Source of the DNA: Rheum nobile
Taxonomy: Eukaryota > Streptophyta > Magnoliopsida > Caryophyllales > Polygonaceae
Length of the DNA stretch: 64,000 bases
Reading direction: 5' to 3'
Assembly (NCBI GenBank): GCA_027886185.1
Contig: WOAB01000041.1
Location: 3,720,001 to 3,784,000 of the forward strand
The position numbers and the translations under genes are program-made. Each line of letters opens with the position of its first letter. Position 1 is the stretch's first letter. Positions 34,464 through 45,793 of this stretch are shown here, one piece after another. The notes below the pieces were generated by a model. That model was not told where the DNA came from. It did no database searches and saw only the letters and a list, made by a program, of their open reading frames with translations.

Positions 34464-35905
34464 TCCTCCCCTCCTTGGAAAGGATTCGACCTCGAATCCA
34501 AGTGCCCTACATGAAAATCAGAAAAATGAGGCTCTTGAACTCCACCAAGAAAATTTGAGAATGTAGTCACGAAAATTCCAAGTTCTATATGAAATGCGAA
34601 GATGGATGCACAAACTATTCCACTTTTCTTCCTATTCCTATGTTCAAGTTTAGGAAATAAACTAACAGCATAACATGCATGTGTGTACAAAATAATAGCA
34701 TGAACTAGATGCATCCCACATGACATGTATTGAGCAAGGGAACTTGGGTGCATGCATGAGTACCTAGTTCTACACTCAAAAACTGATTTAATAACATGGA
34801 ATCCTCTACTCTTTGAAAGACATTCATTATCAAGCGAAGGGAATAATAGAGTAGAAAGCAAGGTAAGGGCATGTGATACTTCCCTAGAATGAGTCCTAGA
34901 GTGGACTTCGTTCTTCGCAAGGTCAGAATCAGAATCTTCGGCCAACTTGGCATCTTGTGCATCAACCTCGTCTTGTAGAAGAAATGGCAAGCTTGAGGGA
35001 ACCATGTGTGTCAAGTCAGACCATGGAGTAGCTAACGATTCTAAGGAGCTATGTTTGATTGTAGGCCAACACTGGCGTCTTAGAGGAGTTGGAAATGGCT
35101 CCAAGATTTCCTCTTCTTTTCCCATTGGTTCAAGCTCTTTTCTGTTGTCCATAGACGATGGTGATTCAGTAGCAATAGCATCCTCATCTTTAGCCTCTTT
35201 TGGAACCACCAAATTGTCTTCCTCGGCATCATGACCCTTAAACGGCTCTTCTTTTCTGCCTAAAACTAGGGGAAGGTTACTAGCATTTGGTTCACTCTTG
35301 ACCTCCTCTCCCACGCAAGCATCAACCAAAGCTTCACTCTCAATGGATCCTTCATACTTGTAAGTGTAGTATTGGTTTGGACAAATTTCAGCCAACTGAC
35401 CTCGCCCATCACACATAACACATACAATGTCGCGTGCCCTAACACGGGGCGGTGAAGGCACTCTTTCTTTGCCCTTGGACGTGCTAAAAATTGAGTTTGG
35501 TGAGTCATAGACTCCCTTAGCATGCACGAAAGGGTTAGAAGAATAATATGGCCCAAAAGAAGGGATAGGTTGATACCTTGGTGGCATGTCCCTAAGAGCT
35601 TGTTGTTGCCGCCTAAGTGGAGGGAGATTCCTTTCTCTAATGTGTTCCCTTGGAGGTGAGTGTCTTAGTACATCTTGTCGGGGCAGCGATGTAGAGATAG
35701 TAGGCGCCATGATGTATGTTCGTTCTTGCTGCCTATTGATTGGATCTCTAGTTCCTTGTCCTCCGCCAAAGAAGTCCTTGTAGGTGCTTGTGTGAGTTTG
35801 GTAGTTTGGGTACCCACGTGGTCGAATCTCCCTATATGAAGCACAATTATCCCGAAAGTAAAGGTAATCCCTTTGGGACATATGGCCCAAGCTAAGCATC
35901 TCCAT
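33839..35905 (-). CDS. Element E gag-like protein, runs into the LTR
   Basis: 688 codons, starting MEMLSLGHMSQRDYLYFRDN. Residues about 1-150 are Arg/Pro/Tyr-rich and low in complexity. A zinc knuckle CVMCDGRGQLAEIC lies near residues 161-174 (one His is replaced by Gln). Then comes an acidic segment, and near residue 475 the NPFQGGEDDV stretch that usually sits just before a gypsy 3' LTR. The last 200 or so residues are encoded inside the LTR and include four 19-residue repeats of the type RVPQTVPCPTKTPHFCLTH. No capsid domain is recognisable. The frame is fully open, but whether it is translated is unknown. Confidence 0.55.
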   Translation of the reverse strand: MEMLSLGHMSQRDYLYFRDNCASYREIRPRGYPNYQTHTSTYKDFFGGGQGTRDPINRQQERTYIMAPTISTSLPRQDVLRHSPPREHIRERNLPPLRRQQQALRDMPPRYQPIPSFGPYYSSNPFVHAKGVYDSPNSIFSTSKGKERVPSPPRVRARDIVCVMCDGRGQLAEICPNQYYTYKYEGSIESEALVDACVGEEVKSEPNASNLPLVLGRKEEPFKGHDAEEDNLVVPKEAKDEDAIATESPSSMDNRKELEPMGKEEEILEPFPTPLRRQCWPTIKHSSLESLATPWSDLTHMVPSSLPFLLQDEVDAQDAKLAEDSDSDLAKNEVHSRTHSREVSHALTLLSTLLFPSLDNECLSKSRGFHVIKSVFECRTRYSCMHPSSLAQYMSCGMHLVHAIILYTHACYAVSLFPKLEHRNRKKSGIVCASIFAFHIELGIFVTTFSNFLGGVQEPHFSDFHVGHLDSRSNPFQGGEDDVIIPIKYHLQTRPPQFPARQDLRVPYIAPCKFLPPQGLRVPQTIPCPTKTPHFCLTHRVPQTVPYPTRTLYFCLTLQVSKTVPCPARTPLFYLTLRVPKTVTFTTRSPQFPLTVLLSPRDVTMPHQVPSTSRPPSSLHSSLQIKALTVPSDLDEFPPMASPEPPPRITRTQSTELQSKIKKGLLNLRATSQDLMGSMALIVSHSSL

Positions 35906-36773
35906 TCGCTATCCTTGCATGGTTGGTAACCAAGGCAAACCCAAACACAGGAACTAAAGAGAAAGCAATGCAACCAAGGGAACCGAACCAGCAAGTTCCC
36001 AAAATTTTGTTGTAGAAGTTGTCACAAAGTTCAGAATTGCAAGCTCTCAAAATAGGGCTTAGTTGGGGTAGTTTTGCAAACAAGAAAGCCACAAAAACTG
36101 TGTTCAAACTTGGTGTTTTATGAAGCCAAAAGGTCCAAGTCAGGGAACTCAGAAAAGGTACTACAACAAGGGCCTCAAATTCAACTTGTGTTCGCTTTTT
36201 TCTGGCCCTTAGCCTTTTTTTCTCGAACTTTTGACTTTTTACTCGACTTTTTCTAGCTACTAGCCTTATCTTTCTCGAGTTTTTCTTGAATCACACTTGT
36301 AGAATTACACGAGAGGAAACAAACTGAGTACAATAGCCTTGGGCTGATGTGAGCACATAAGAGTTGTTGAAGAAAAGTTTAGACCCTGAATGTGTTCAGT
36401 TGGTTTGAGTTTTCTCAGGTTGGTTCCGCTATTCTCAGCCCCTTGATCGGTTCATCTGACTCATAATTCACACAAATTCAACCAAGGTTTATGCAGCAAA
36501 AAGAAGAAGAGAAAATGCAGAAAAACAGCTCATTAAATGCAGGAACTCCCAAGAGTTTTCGGTGGAATAAATGGGAGTGAGTTGGTTTAATGCAAGAATT
36601 AATTCCAGTCAGTTTAATACCAACCAAAGGTTGTCTTCTTCCTTGCATAAGCCACGATTTTATCAAAGAATTTGCAGCAAACACGAACTCCAGAAATGGC
36701 ACGAAATTGAGAGGGCTTGCAAGAGGAACCAAGTTCGACTTTTAGAACAAGATTTCGAGCGTTACCTTGCGTG
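35906..36773 (-). other. Element E leader
   Basis: Non-coding 5' leader between primer site and ORF; nothing recognised apart from short T-rich tracts. Confidence 0.5.
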
Positions 36774-36785
36774 GCTCTGATACCA
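36774..36785 (-). other. Element E primer binding site, tRNA-Met type
   Basis: Minus strand TGGTATCAGAGC, two bases from the LTR. Confidence 0.85.
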
Positions 36786-36787
36786 CA

Positions 36788-38010
36788 TGATAAGATCTAC
36801 GATCTCTTCAGCCTCGGTGCAAGGAAACGCCAAGGAAGTCAACCACCAAGAGGATGCCACGTCTGATGGAAGGAAGAACTTCTTTACGAAGGAATAGGGA
36901 ACTGAGTTCGTGGAGGGAAGTTGGAGGGGATGGGAACTGTGATCGGCTGGGATAGTGATATGGATAGGTGATCTTCTTGAGTGGATATAACACACCACTA
37001 AGAGGAACAAGAGTGATCGACGCCTAAGGGATGTAACTCATCCTAAGAAGAAGATCGATAGGTAGTTCGATATAACTCACGAACTAAGATTGTTGCTGGA
37101 ATTTTCCAAAGGAAAATAAACTCTTGTAGAGGTTTTTTATTCAAATTCAAGGTGATTTACAAGGAAGAGAACTCAGCCTTTTATAGGCTTCCTAGGAGTT
37201 CATGGCTACCCTTTCATATAGCCAACAAAACTTAACTCCTAGACTCTCCCCCTCCCCAAGTAAATCCCACAATAAAAGTAGTCTTTTAAACACCAAAAAT
37301 ACTTAATAACATTCTGAAAATATTAAAGAGGCCGACTGGAATTCCTTCTAGAAGATCTTGTGCAAAATGCCGGCGGTGGAGTTCCTTAGAGGGAACTGTG
37401 GGACACAAGCAATGTCATTGATCCCATAAGGTCTTGGCTCGTCGCTCCAAAGTTTAGGAGTCCCTTCTTGATCTTGGATTGCAGCTCCGTGGACTGAGTA
37501 CGTGTGATCCTTGGTGGTGGCTCAGGAGACGCCATTGGAGGGAACTCATCAAGATCAGAGGGAACTGTGAGGGCCTTGCTTTGCAGGGAGATATGTAGGG
37601 AACTCGGAGGCCTTGAGGTGGAAGGAACTTGATGGGGCATAGTCACATCACGTGGTGATAGGAGGACGGTCAGAGGGAACTGGGGAGACCTTGTTGTGCA
37701 GGGAACTGTCTTGGGAACTCGGAGAGTCAGATAAAAGAGTGGAGTCCTTGCTGGGCAGGGAACTGTCTTGGGAACTTGAAGAGTCAGGCAAAAGTATAGA
37801 GTCTTTGCTGGGTAAGGAACTGTCTGGGGAACTCTATGAGTCAGACAAAAGTGTGGAGTCTTTGCTGGGCAGGGAACTGTCTGGGGAACTCGGAGGCCTT
37901 GTGGTGGAAGGAACTTGCATGGAGCTATGTAGGGAACTCGGAGGTCTTGTCGTGCAGGGAACTGTGGAGGCCTTGCTTGTAGGTGGTACTTGATGGGAAT
38001 AATCACATCA
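36788..38010 (-). repeat. 5' LTR of element E (1223 bp)
   Basis: Same length and ends as 33241-34463; also carries the 57-bp tandem units (about 37701-37890), and its minus-strand frame (37386-38006) is open too. Confidence 0.92.
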
Positions 38011-39601
38011 GAACATCTCCCAGTACCATTCCCGCTTCACAAGGCTTGTCACAAAACTCACCAACGCCGATGTGGAACTTGATGAATGGTCCAAATCCCT
38101 TGTCATCATCAACGGTCTCAACTCCAAATTCAGCCTCATCAAAAGAGTTCTGAAGACTACTCCTGGAATTCAAGGTCTCCCCTTGACTCAAATCATAGGG
38201 AAACTTGAAGTCGAAGAAAGAGAGGCACTCAAAACAAGTTCTGCCAAAAAGATGGAGAATGGAATTGCCTTAAAAATCTCAAAAGCTTTTTCCAGGTTAG
38301 AAATGGAAGAAGAAAACTCCGACCTTGAAGATGAAGAAGATGAAATGACCGCCCTGGTCACAAAGCATATCAGAAAGCATTTTGTCAAAGGAAAGTTCAA
38401 GAAAAGTTTGCAAAAGAAGGACCTCTCTGAATATCAATGCTATCAATGCAAAGAAAGAGGACATCTGGCCAGGAACTGTCCTAAGAACTCCAACGACGAC
38501 GACAAGTCTCAACACAAAAAGTCTCTCTTTGCTACCTTCGGAGATGATTCAGAAGACTTCGAAGAGGAACTAGAGACAAAGGGAACTACTAGAGGCAGAT
38601 GTTTAATGGCCAAGGAAGATTCAACAGAATCCGACGACTCTGAGGTATCTTCTTCTGACTTTACTAAATCTCTTCTTGAATATGACAAAAAACAACTGGT
38701 CAAGATAATTAAGAAACTTGGAAAGGAAACTAGTTCCCTACAAGAGAAACTGGAAGAATATGAAGATGAAATCTCTTGCTTAACTACTGAAAACTCTGTC
38801 TGGAGTAAGAAACTTGAGGATACTGAGAAATTACTAGCTAATCCTCTAAGAAAGTGTGAGTCTTGCAAAAATGTTAAAAAGGAACTCATGCATGCTGATA
38901 TTCTCCCAGTTCCCTCCACAGCCTCTGAAATTAAGACTTTCTCCATGCTTAACAAAATCATGCACAAACTTGATCATCTCACTCACTCTATAAATGAGAA
39001 AACTGTGAATCAAACTATTTTTGTTAAGCAATGACATGGTCTTGGTTACTCTGATAAAAGCGATTCTGAGGAAACATGCTCTGCTGAAAATGAGAAAATA
39101 AGAAAGGAACTGGCCGAGAAAAATGAGTTTCTCAGTAGTGTGCTGCAAAACTCTCGTGATAAAGCCCAGTTCCTAGAGGAGAAGGTAAAGGTGCTTGAAC
39201 AAAAGCCCAAAGAAAACCAAACCTGGTTCAATGGTCAAAAGGCTCACAAGATGTATGTCTCCCAATCTCAGGGAACAAAAGGTAAGAAAATCAACTTTGA
39301 GCAAAGAAAACAAGAAAGACCATTCCGACCCGGTCAAGGTAAGTATGGTCATGTTGTCTATAATCATGTTTGCTGGCATTGTGGTAAAAATGGTCATACT
39401 TATCATGAATGCATCCATAAGAAGAAACAAATGGAAGAACATGCTAAGAAAAGGAACCAAAAAATAAACAACAAGAAAAGGACGCACACTATTACTGATT
39501 TGAATGATCCTTACTATTTTGTTCCTGCTTCTAACCCACAGACAAGATTTCAACCTCATTCACCCAGAAAAGCTACGCTTAGCTGGGTTCCAAAAGTTTG
39601 A
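38011..39601 (+). pseudogene. Copia D gag, C-terminal part
   Basis: Continues the gag frame after E. Motifs: ELDEWSKSLVIINGLNSKFS, knuckle CYQCKERGHLARNC (about 38440), acidic helical region, second knuckle CWHCGKNGHTYHEC (about 39371). An in-frame TGA at 39032 sits where A and B have an Arg codon (C-to-T). The same frame then runs to TGA at 39599-39601, the conserved gag terminus. Pol begins in the -1 frame, overlapping this stop. Confidence 0.9.
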
Positions 39602-42600
39602 GTTCCTTTGTGCAGGACGAAGTGCGACAACAAGACAAATGGTACATTGATAGTGGATGCTCGTGGCATATGACCGGAAACAGAAAGAAAATGTCGTCAC
39701 TTCAGCAACACCGAGGAGGAACTATCTCCTTCGGAGACAAGAGAAAGGGAACAATCTGTGGAACTGGAAGCGTGAATCTTACTGATCACATTAAGGTAAG
39801 TAATGTCAACCTTGTTGAAAATTTAGGTTTTGATCTAATAAGTGTGTCACAGCTGTGTGATCAAGGGGGAAATGAGGTTCGCTTTACCGCAAAGGAATGT
39901 TTTGTGGAAGATAGACAGGGAACTGTGATCCTGAAAGGAAAAAGGTTCAATAATGTTTACATCATTGATCCCAAGTTCGTTCCCAAAGAAAAGTTGTGTC
40001 TCTCTTCCATTGATGATCAAACAAACCTCTGGCATCAACGACTTGGTCATGCAAGCATCAAGCTAATCCATAAGCTGCATCAAAAGGAACTTGTTCGTGG
40101 TCTTCCCAAAATCAACGCTGAAAAGTAAGAAATCTGTTCTGACTGTGTTCAAGGGAAACAGGTTCGTAGTTCCTTCAAGTCCAAAACGTTGGTAAGCTCT
40201 TCTAAACCCCTGGAACTCATTCACATGGATCTCTGCGGTCCTATGCGAGTTCAAAGCATTGGTGGTAACAGGTATATTCTAGTACTTGTTGATGATTACT
40301 CTAGATTCACTTGGACATTATTTATTAAATCTAAAAGTGAAGTCTTTGATAGGTTTAGTGAGCTAGTTCCCTTGCTTGAGAAATCCTTGAATGTTCTTCT
40401 TCGAGCTATTCGTTCCGATCATGGAACTGAGTTCGAAAACGGAGACTTTCTAACTTTTTGCAGGGAACATGGAGTTGATCACAATTTCTCAGCTTCCTAC
40501 ACTCCTCAACAGAATGGGGTAGTTGAGAGGAAGAACAGAACTTTGGAGGATATGGCTCGCACAATGCTCATCTCCAGTGGACTTTCCCAATCCTTTTGGG
40601 CAGAAGCCGTAAATGCAGCCTGCTACATTCTAAATCGAGCTATGCTACGTCCCATGCTTGAGAAGACCTCCTATGAGCTCCTTCGAGGAAGAGTTCCCAA
40701 TATTGCTCATCTGCGAGTTTTCGGATGCAAGTGCTTTGTTCACAATAATGGGAAGGACAATCTGGGCAAATTTGATCCACGAAGCGATGAAGGGATTTTC
40801 ATCGGATATGCGTCAAACAGCAAAGCTTACAAAGTCTTTAACAAACGGACTAAAAAGGTAGAAGAAAGTATTCATGTTGTTTTCAATAAAAAATTGCCTT
40901 CAAAGTCTGTGCAGGATCCCTTAGTTCCCTCAGAAGATCCATTTCAACATCCACTCGAAGACTCCGATGATGACGCACCATCAAAGCCCAATTCCTATCC
41001 TTCCCTCGCTAATCCTCCTCAAACGAGTCCAGTGATTGAGCCCAAGGAGTCAATGTCCACAGAGAGTTCCCCAGCTCCTCCCCCTCAACCGGACACTGTG
41101 CTATCTGACTCTGTTCCCTTGATCGATTATGTTCCCTCCAGCTCAGCTGCTCCAGTCACCCCAACAACACAAGGAACTGACTATGCTCCTCCCATCGCCT
41201 CCCCCTCAGCACCCGTCCATATAGAAGTTGAAACTCCAGGCACGGATGCACTAGCTTCAAACAGAGCTAAAAGAACAATCAAGCCCCCGGACAGGTATGG
41301 ATTTGAGGACATGAATTTATGTGCCTTCAATGCTTTTCTGTCTCTTATAGAACCCAAGAACATCACGGAAGCACTGAAGGATGCCGATTGGATCATTGCT
41401 ATGCAAGAAGAACTTCACCAGTTCGAGAGGAACAAAGTCTGGCGACTAGTTCCTCGTCCCGCTAATCGACACATCATAGGAACTATGTGGGTTTTTCGCA
41501 ACAAACTGGATGATTCTGGTGCAGTCTCAAGGAACAAAGCTCGTTTGGTTGCTCAAGGATATAATCAACAAGAAGGGATTGATTACGATGAGACGTTTGC
41601 CCCTGTAGCAAGATTGGAAGCCGTTCGTTTGCTCATTGCTTACGCGTCCCACAAAGGCTTCAAGCTCTTTCAAATGGACGTAAAAACTGCGTTCCTAAAT
41701 GGCATTCTTCAAGAGGAAGTCTATGTCAAGCAACCTCCAGGATTTGAGGATGATGATCACCCTGACCACGTGTACTTCTTGGACAAAGCGCTCTATGGTC
41801 TAAAACAAGCACCTCGTGCTTGGTATGATCGCCTTGCCCAGTTCCTAACAGCAAATGGCTATCGGCGTGGTGTGATCGAAAAAACTCTATTCATCCTGGA
41901 TGTGAAGGGTGACATTTTGGTGGTTCAGGTATACGTTGATGATATTATTTTTGGTTCCACTAACTTGGCTCTTGTAGAAAAGTTCAAAGATCTAATGAGC
42001 AGCGAGTTCGAAATGAGCATGATTGGGGAACTCACATTCTTTCTGGGATTGCAAGTCACTCAGAAGAGCGATGGGATCCAAATTCATCAACAGAAGTATC
42101 TAAAGGAACTCCTGAAGAAGTTCAAAATGGATTCCAGTAAACCAATATCCACTCCCATCTCCCCTGCAACTCGTCTCACCGCCAATCACACTGGACAACG
42201 AGTTGAAGAGAAACTCTATCGTGGTATGATAGGTTCCTTGATGTATCTAACAGCCAGTAGGCCAGATATTGTGTTTGTTGTGTGTCTTTGTGCCAGGTTT
42301 CAAGCTGATCCAAGGGAATCTCATCTCACTGAGGTGAAATGCATATTTCGCTATCTGAAGGGAACTGACGACCTCTGTCTTTGGTACCCCAAATATTGCC
42401 ATATCAACCTCCTTGGCTACACGGATGCCTACTATGCTGGGTTCCTAGTCGATCGCAAGAGCACATCAGGAATGGCCCAGTTCCTTGGTCCCTGCTTAAT
42501 CTCTTGGGGATCCAAGAAACAAAACTCAGTTGCTCTCTCCACCACGGAGGCTGAGTACATTGCAGCTGCTGATTGCTGTTCCCAACTCCTCTGGCTCAAA

Positions 42601-42876
42601 CAACAACTCGCGGACTTTGGTATGTCTTTCAGTCCCCTCAAAATCTTATGTGACAATACCAGTGCAATCAACATATCTAAGAACCATGTGCATCATACTA
42701 GGACCAAACATATTGATATAAGGCATCACTTTTTACGTGATCATGTTGAAAAGGGGAACATACTGCTAGAACATTGTAGGACAGAAGATCAAATTGCCGA
42801 TATATTTACCAAGGCACTCAATCGGGAACCTTACGAGTCCTTTAGGTTACTTCTAGGAATGATTTCCTTAAACTAG
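39598..42876 (+). pseudogene. Copia D pol: PR-INT-RT-RH, one nonsense codon
   Basis: The frame opens at TTG 39598, overlapping the gag TGA; there is no ATG near the start, so expression probably needed a -1 shift or another bypass. Protease YIDSGCSWHMTG (about 39645), HHCC region (about 40030-40165), integrase core with VDDYSRFTW and RSDHGTEF plus NGVVERKNRT, RT with QMDVKTAFLNG and YVDDIIFGST (about 41935), RNase H with STTEAEYIAAADCC. A TAA at 40126 breaks the zinc region; from 40189 to 42876 (895 codons) the frame is intact. The RNase H block reads TDAYYAG where B has TDADYAG. The 3' stop at 42876 is the natural end. Confidence 0.92.
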
Positions 42877-43737
42877 TAGTTCCGGTTGCCATTACTAGTT
42901 CCCTTGATGTGCCTAGATTTGATATGTTCTATGGTTCCATTGAAAATATTGATGATATTTGATTTTATGCTGGCCTCGCATGTCCTGTAACATTGATTCT
43001 AAAGCATATTCTAAATTATGACATGATCGCATATTCTTTCATGATATATCTTGTGCATATCTACATCTCTTTGATTAAGCCTTAACATAGTCAATCTGAT
43101 CACATCTATCCTATATTACAAGCCGAAATGATGATTGACTACAAACTGTCCCTAAGCCTGATTACATTGCATAATTCCTTATGATCCTCTGTTTAATCCA
43201 CACTGGGAATTATCTGTGTTGTCAAAATTGCCTTCCTAATTTTACTTATATGGGTACGTACTTTTCTTGAGTGTTTGCTTGGTTCCCTACATCAAATGTG
43301 CTCATACTTCCCTAGTTTCGTGTCATTATCTGAGGAAAGGAACTGGGTATGCCGCCTCAACGGCCAGATATTTTGAATTCTTATCTCTGACAGAGTCCGC
43401 TTCCCGAGAGGCATAAATGCTCTTCTAGCCGTTTCTTACTCAGCCGATTTGAAGCCCAAGCTGATGTGATTGATCTAATATTATCATGATGAGGATATTT
43501 ATGGCTAGTATTTTGGTTGAAGATTTTGTGGCCGTTGGAGAGATTTTCGGTTCCCTTATTTGTTCAAGATATGGCAACGGTGTGATTTGGATAGAATTTG
43601 CTTGAGAATTATAAAAGGCAACAAGGCAGACCTAATTGGGCACCGCTTATCATATTCTCTCTGCTCTCCTAAAGATTATTGCCGCTTTCTCAAGAATCCT
43701 CACAACAACCTCTCTCTCACACCAAATATCCACAACT
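42877..43737 (+). other. Copia D spacer between pol and the env-like ORF
   Basis: 861 bp without a gene, alignable in patches with 22100-22940 of B (for example AAGCCGAAATGATGATTG near 43121). Probable leader of the 3' ORF. Confidence 0.5.
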
Positions 43738-45269
43738 ATGGAACCCACAATTCCCCAGTTCACCGCCGAAGAGGTGGCCTACATCGAGGAACTTCGAAAA
43801 CTGAAGGCAACACCGTCCTCCTCTCAGGTGGCAACCCCGCCAAAGGCACTATCTTTTGTGCCCCCACCTGCGACGGAACCCTCTCAGCCGGTGTCTTCCC
43901 GGCAAAAGAGTCGAGCCAGTCGGCCTCATTAGAGCACACTCTCTCTCGGTCGTCCTCCCCTACACCGACAAAGGAGGGCTCTCATCACTCTTCTCCCTCT
44001 CAGAAGAGCCTCCCTATTGATGTGGACCTGCTTCCAACTCCGACCCCCTCCCTCCAGAAACCAGACGACTCCCAATCTGTCGCCGGTCGCGTCAAGCGTC
44101 ACGCCGCCAAGGGTGGTTCCAACGTCCCCTCCCTCAAACTCGAGGAGACGCCACCGGCAAAAAGGGCCCGGATTTCCCCAACTTCCAAAGGAAAGAAGCC
44201 ACGGTTGTCCCCAACTCGCTCCTCTCAGGTTCCCAAGTTGGATGCTTCTCTGGCTTCTCGGGACATTCTAGAGCCCCTCATTGTCGGCAAGGAGTTCTGG
44301 ACCTCCACCGATGATGAGAGTGTCATCGCCGCCCACGCCAAGCTCCAACTTCAGGGCTGGGACACTCTAATTCCCTCCCCGTTCGCAGTGAATGAGGACA
44401 TGGTGCGAGTCTTCTACCAGAATCTGCAGTTTGTGTCTGCCAAGGAGGACCAGCCCGCTCATGATGCTCTTCTCACCTGGGGTGGTAAGCTATTCCATAT
44501 CTCTGATGTTGTGATAGGATCTGTGCTCGGCCTGGACTCTGGTGAAGGCTTTGGAGTTATCGTCAAACGGAACTGGCCAAGCAAGCGCAAAGCGACCATC
44601 CTCCGTACTGTGTTTGATGGAAATGCCCCCACAAAAGGCCCCCTCCTCACCAAACACCTAAGCTTTGACCGGAAAATTCTCCACACCTTCCTCATCAAGA
44701 ACATCACCCCCCACCAAGAAAAGCGTGACATCATAGCCGTCTCCGATGCTGTTCTGTTGGAGAAACTTCTCTTGGGAGAACCTATCGATCTTCCTCGCAT
44801 TATCTTAGCCCACATGCAATTTTTCAAGTCCCACAGTACCCATGCTCTCCCCTACCCACATGTCATTAAGAACCTCCTCTCCAGCCTTTGTCTCTACCCT
44901 GCTGCCATCCAAGAGACCCACTTCTCTCGCATCCTCACTATGACTACTGTGAGGCGCCTTGCTCAGAAGGCCCATGTTGATGAGATGTCTGAGGCTGAAG
45001 AGTTTGAGGAAGAGCTGCTACCGGGCCAGTCTGATTCGCGCCTAGTTCCTGACACCCATGTGCTGCTCAATAGTCTGGCACATATTGAGAACGCCTTGGT
45101 CAATGGTTTCGACAAGGTCGCCGCCGCTGTGGAGAAAGGAAGCACCTTCACCAATGAGATGGTGGTGGAGTTGTGGAAGTGCACTGACGCCCTCACCAAG
45201 GAAATTAGCAAGTTGATTGATGGCAAGATCAAGGAGGACAAGGAACACAGGGCCAAGGGCCAGGAGTAG
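43738..45269 (+). pseudogene. Copia D env-like 3' ORF (frameshifted)
   Basis: Starts MEPTIPQFTAEEVAYIEELR; the frame changes near 43900-43930, then is open to TAG at 45269. A Pro/Ser-rich N-terminal part with a basic patch (RRHRQKGP in one frame, PAKRARISPTSKGKKPR in the main one) is followed by a conserved globular part: LEPLIVGKEFW, DMVRVFYQNLQFV, IDLPRIILAHMQFF, and a C-terminal helix of Lys/Glu type. It matches B in order and motifs, so the ORF is a real component of the family. Function unknown; Transposase_32-like by resemblance. Confidence 0.75.
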
Positions 45270-45793
45270 CAAGGAATGTGTCTAGTTCCCCTCTCAGATG
45301 ACGCGGAACTTATAGTTCCCTTAGGATCCCACTTCCATATCATGATCCCTTTTTGTGTGTCTCTGAGTGCTTTTCTTTTCTTTTCTTTTATGATTATGTA
45401 GTTCCTGCCCTTTGATATTTAATGAACTTATTTTGTGTTCCCTGCCCTGTTTGCAATATGCTTTGAATCTTTATTACGGTGCCATTTCTCTAGAGTTCAG
45501 CATTAGCTTATTTGTCTCTCTAAGTTCTCTCTGTTACTCATCTAACTGACTCTTTTCGATGATGTCCAAAGGGGGAATGAACTTGGCAATCTGGAACTGA
45601 TAGGCTGAAAGGAACTCTGATCTAGTTGTTTCATTAAGGGGGAACTAAGGAACTAGATCTGGTGTTAAGGGGGAATATGCAATTCACTAATGATTATTCT
45701 ACATCTAGTTATGTTCTGTCTCTTCATCATATTATTCATGCCTATTTCGATATGCCTGTTCTACACGTTTGTCATCATCAAAAAGGGAGAAAT
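45270..45793 (+). other. Copia D 3' UTR with four polypurine tracts
   Basis: Purine tracts at about 45569, 45639, 45668 and 45780; the last (AAAAAGGGAGAAAT) abuts the LTR and has one G changed to A relative to A and B. Confidence 0.7.

Larger units (their letters stand above)
33241..38010 (-). mobile_element. Non-autonomous LTR element E, nested in copia D gag
   Basis: 4.77 kb on the minus strand, LTRs of 1223 bp at 33241-34463 and 36788-38010, perfect TSD GAACA (33236-33240, 38011-38015). The primer site GCTCTGATACCA (plus strand) beside the right LTR shows the minus orientation, and a purine tract (minus strand AAGGAGGGGAGGA) abuts the left LTR. The internal 2.3 kb holds a single gag-like ORF; no protease, RT or integrase. 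It fits a TR-GAG/LARD derivative of a Ty3/gypsy element (inferred from the knuckle and the NPFQGGEDDV stretch). Confidence 0.9.
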
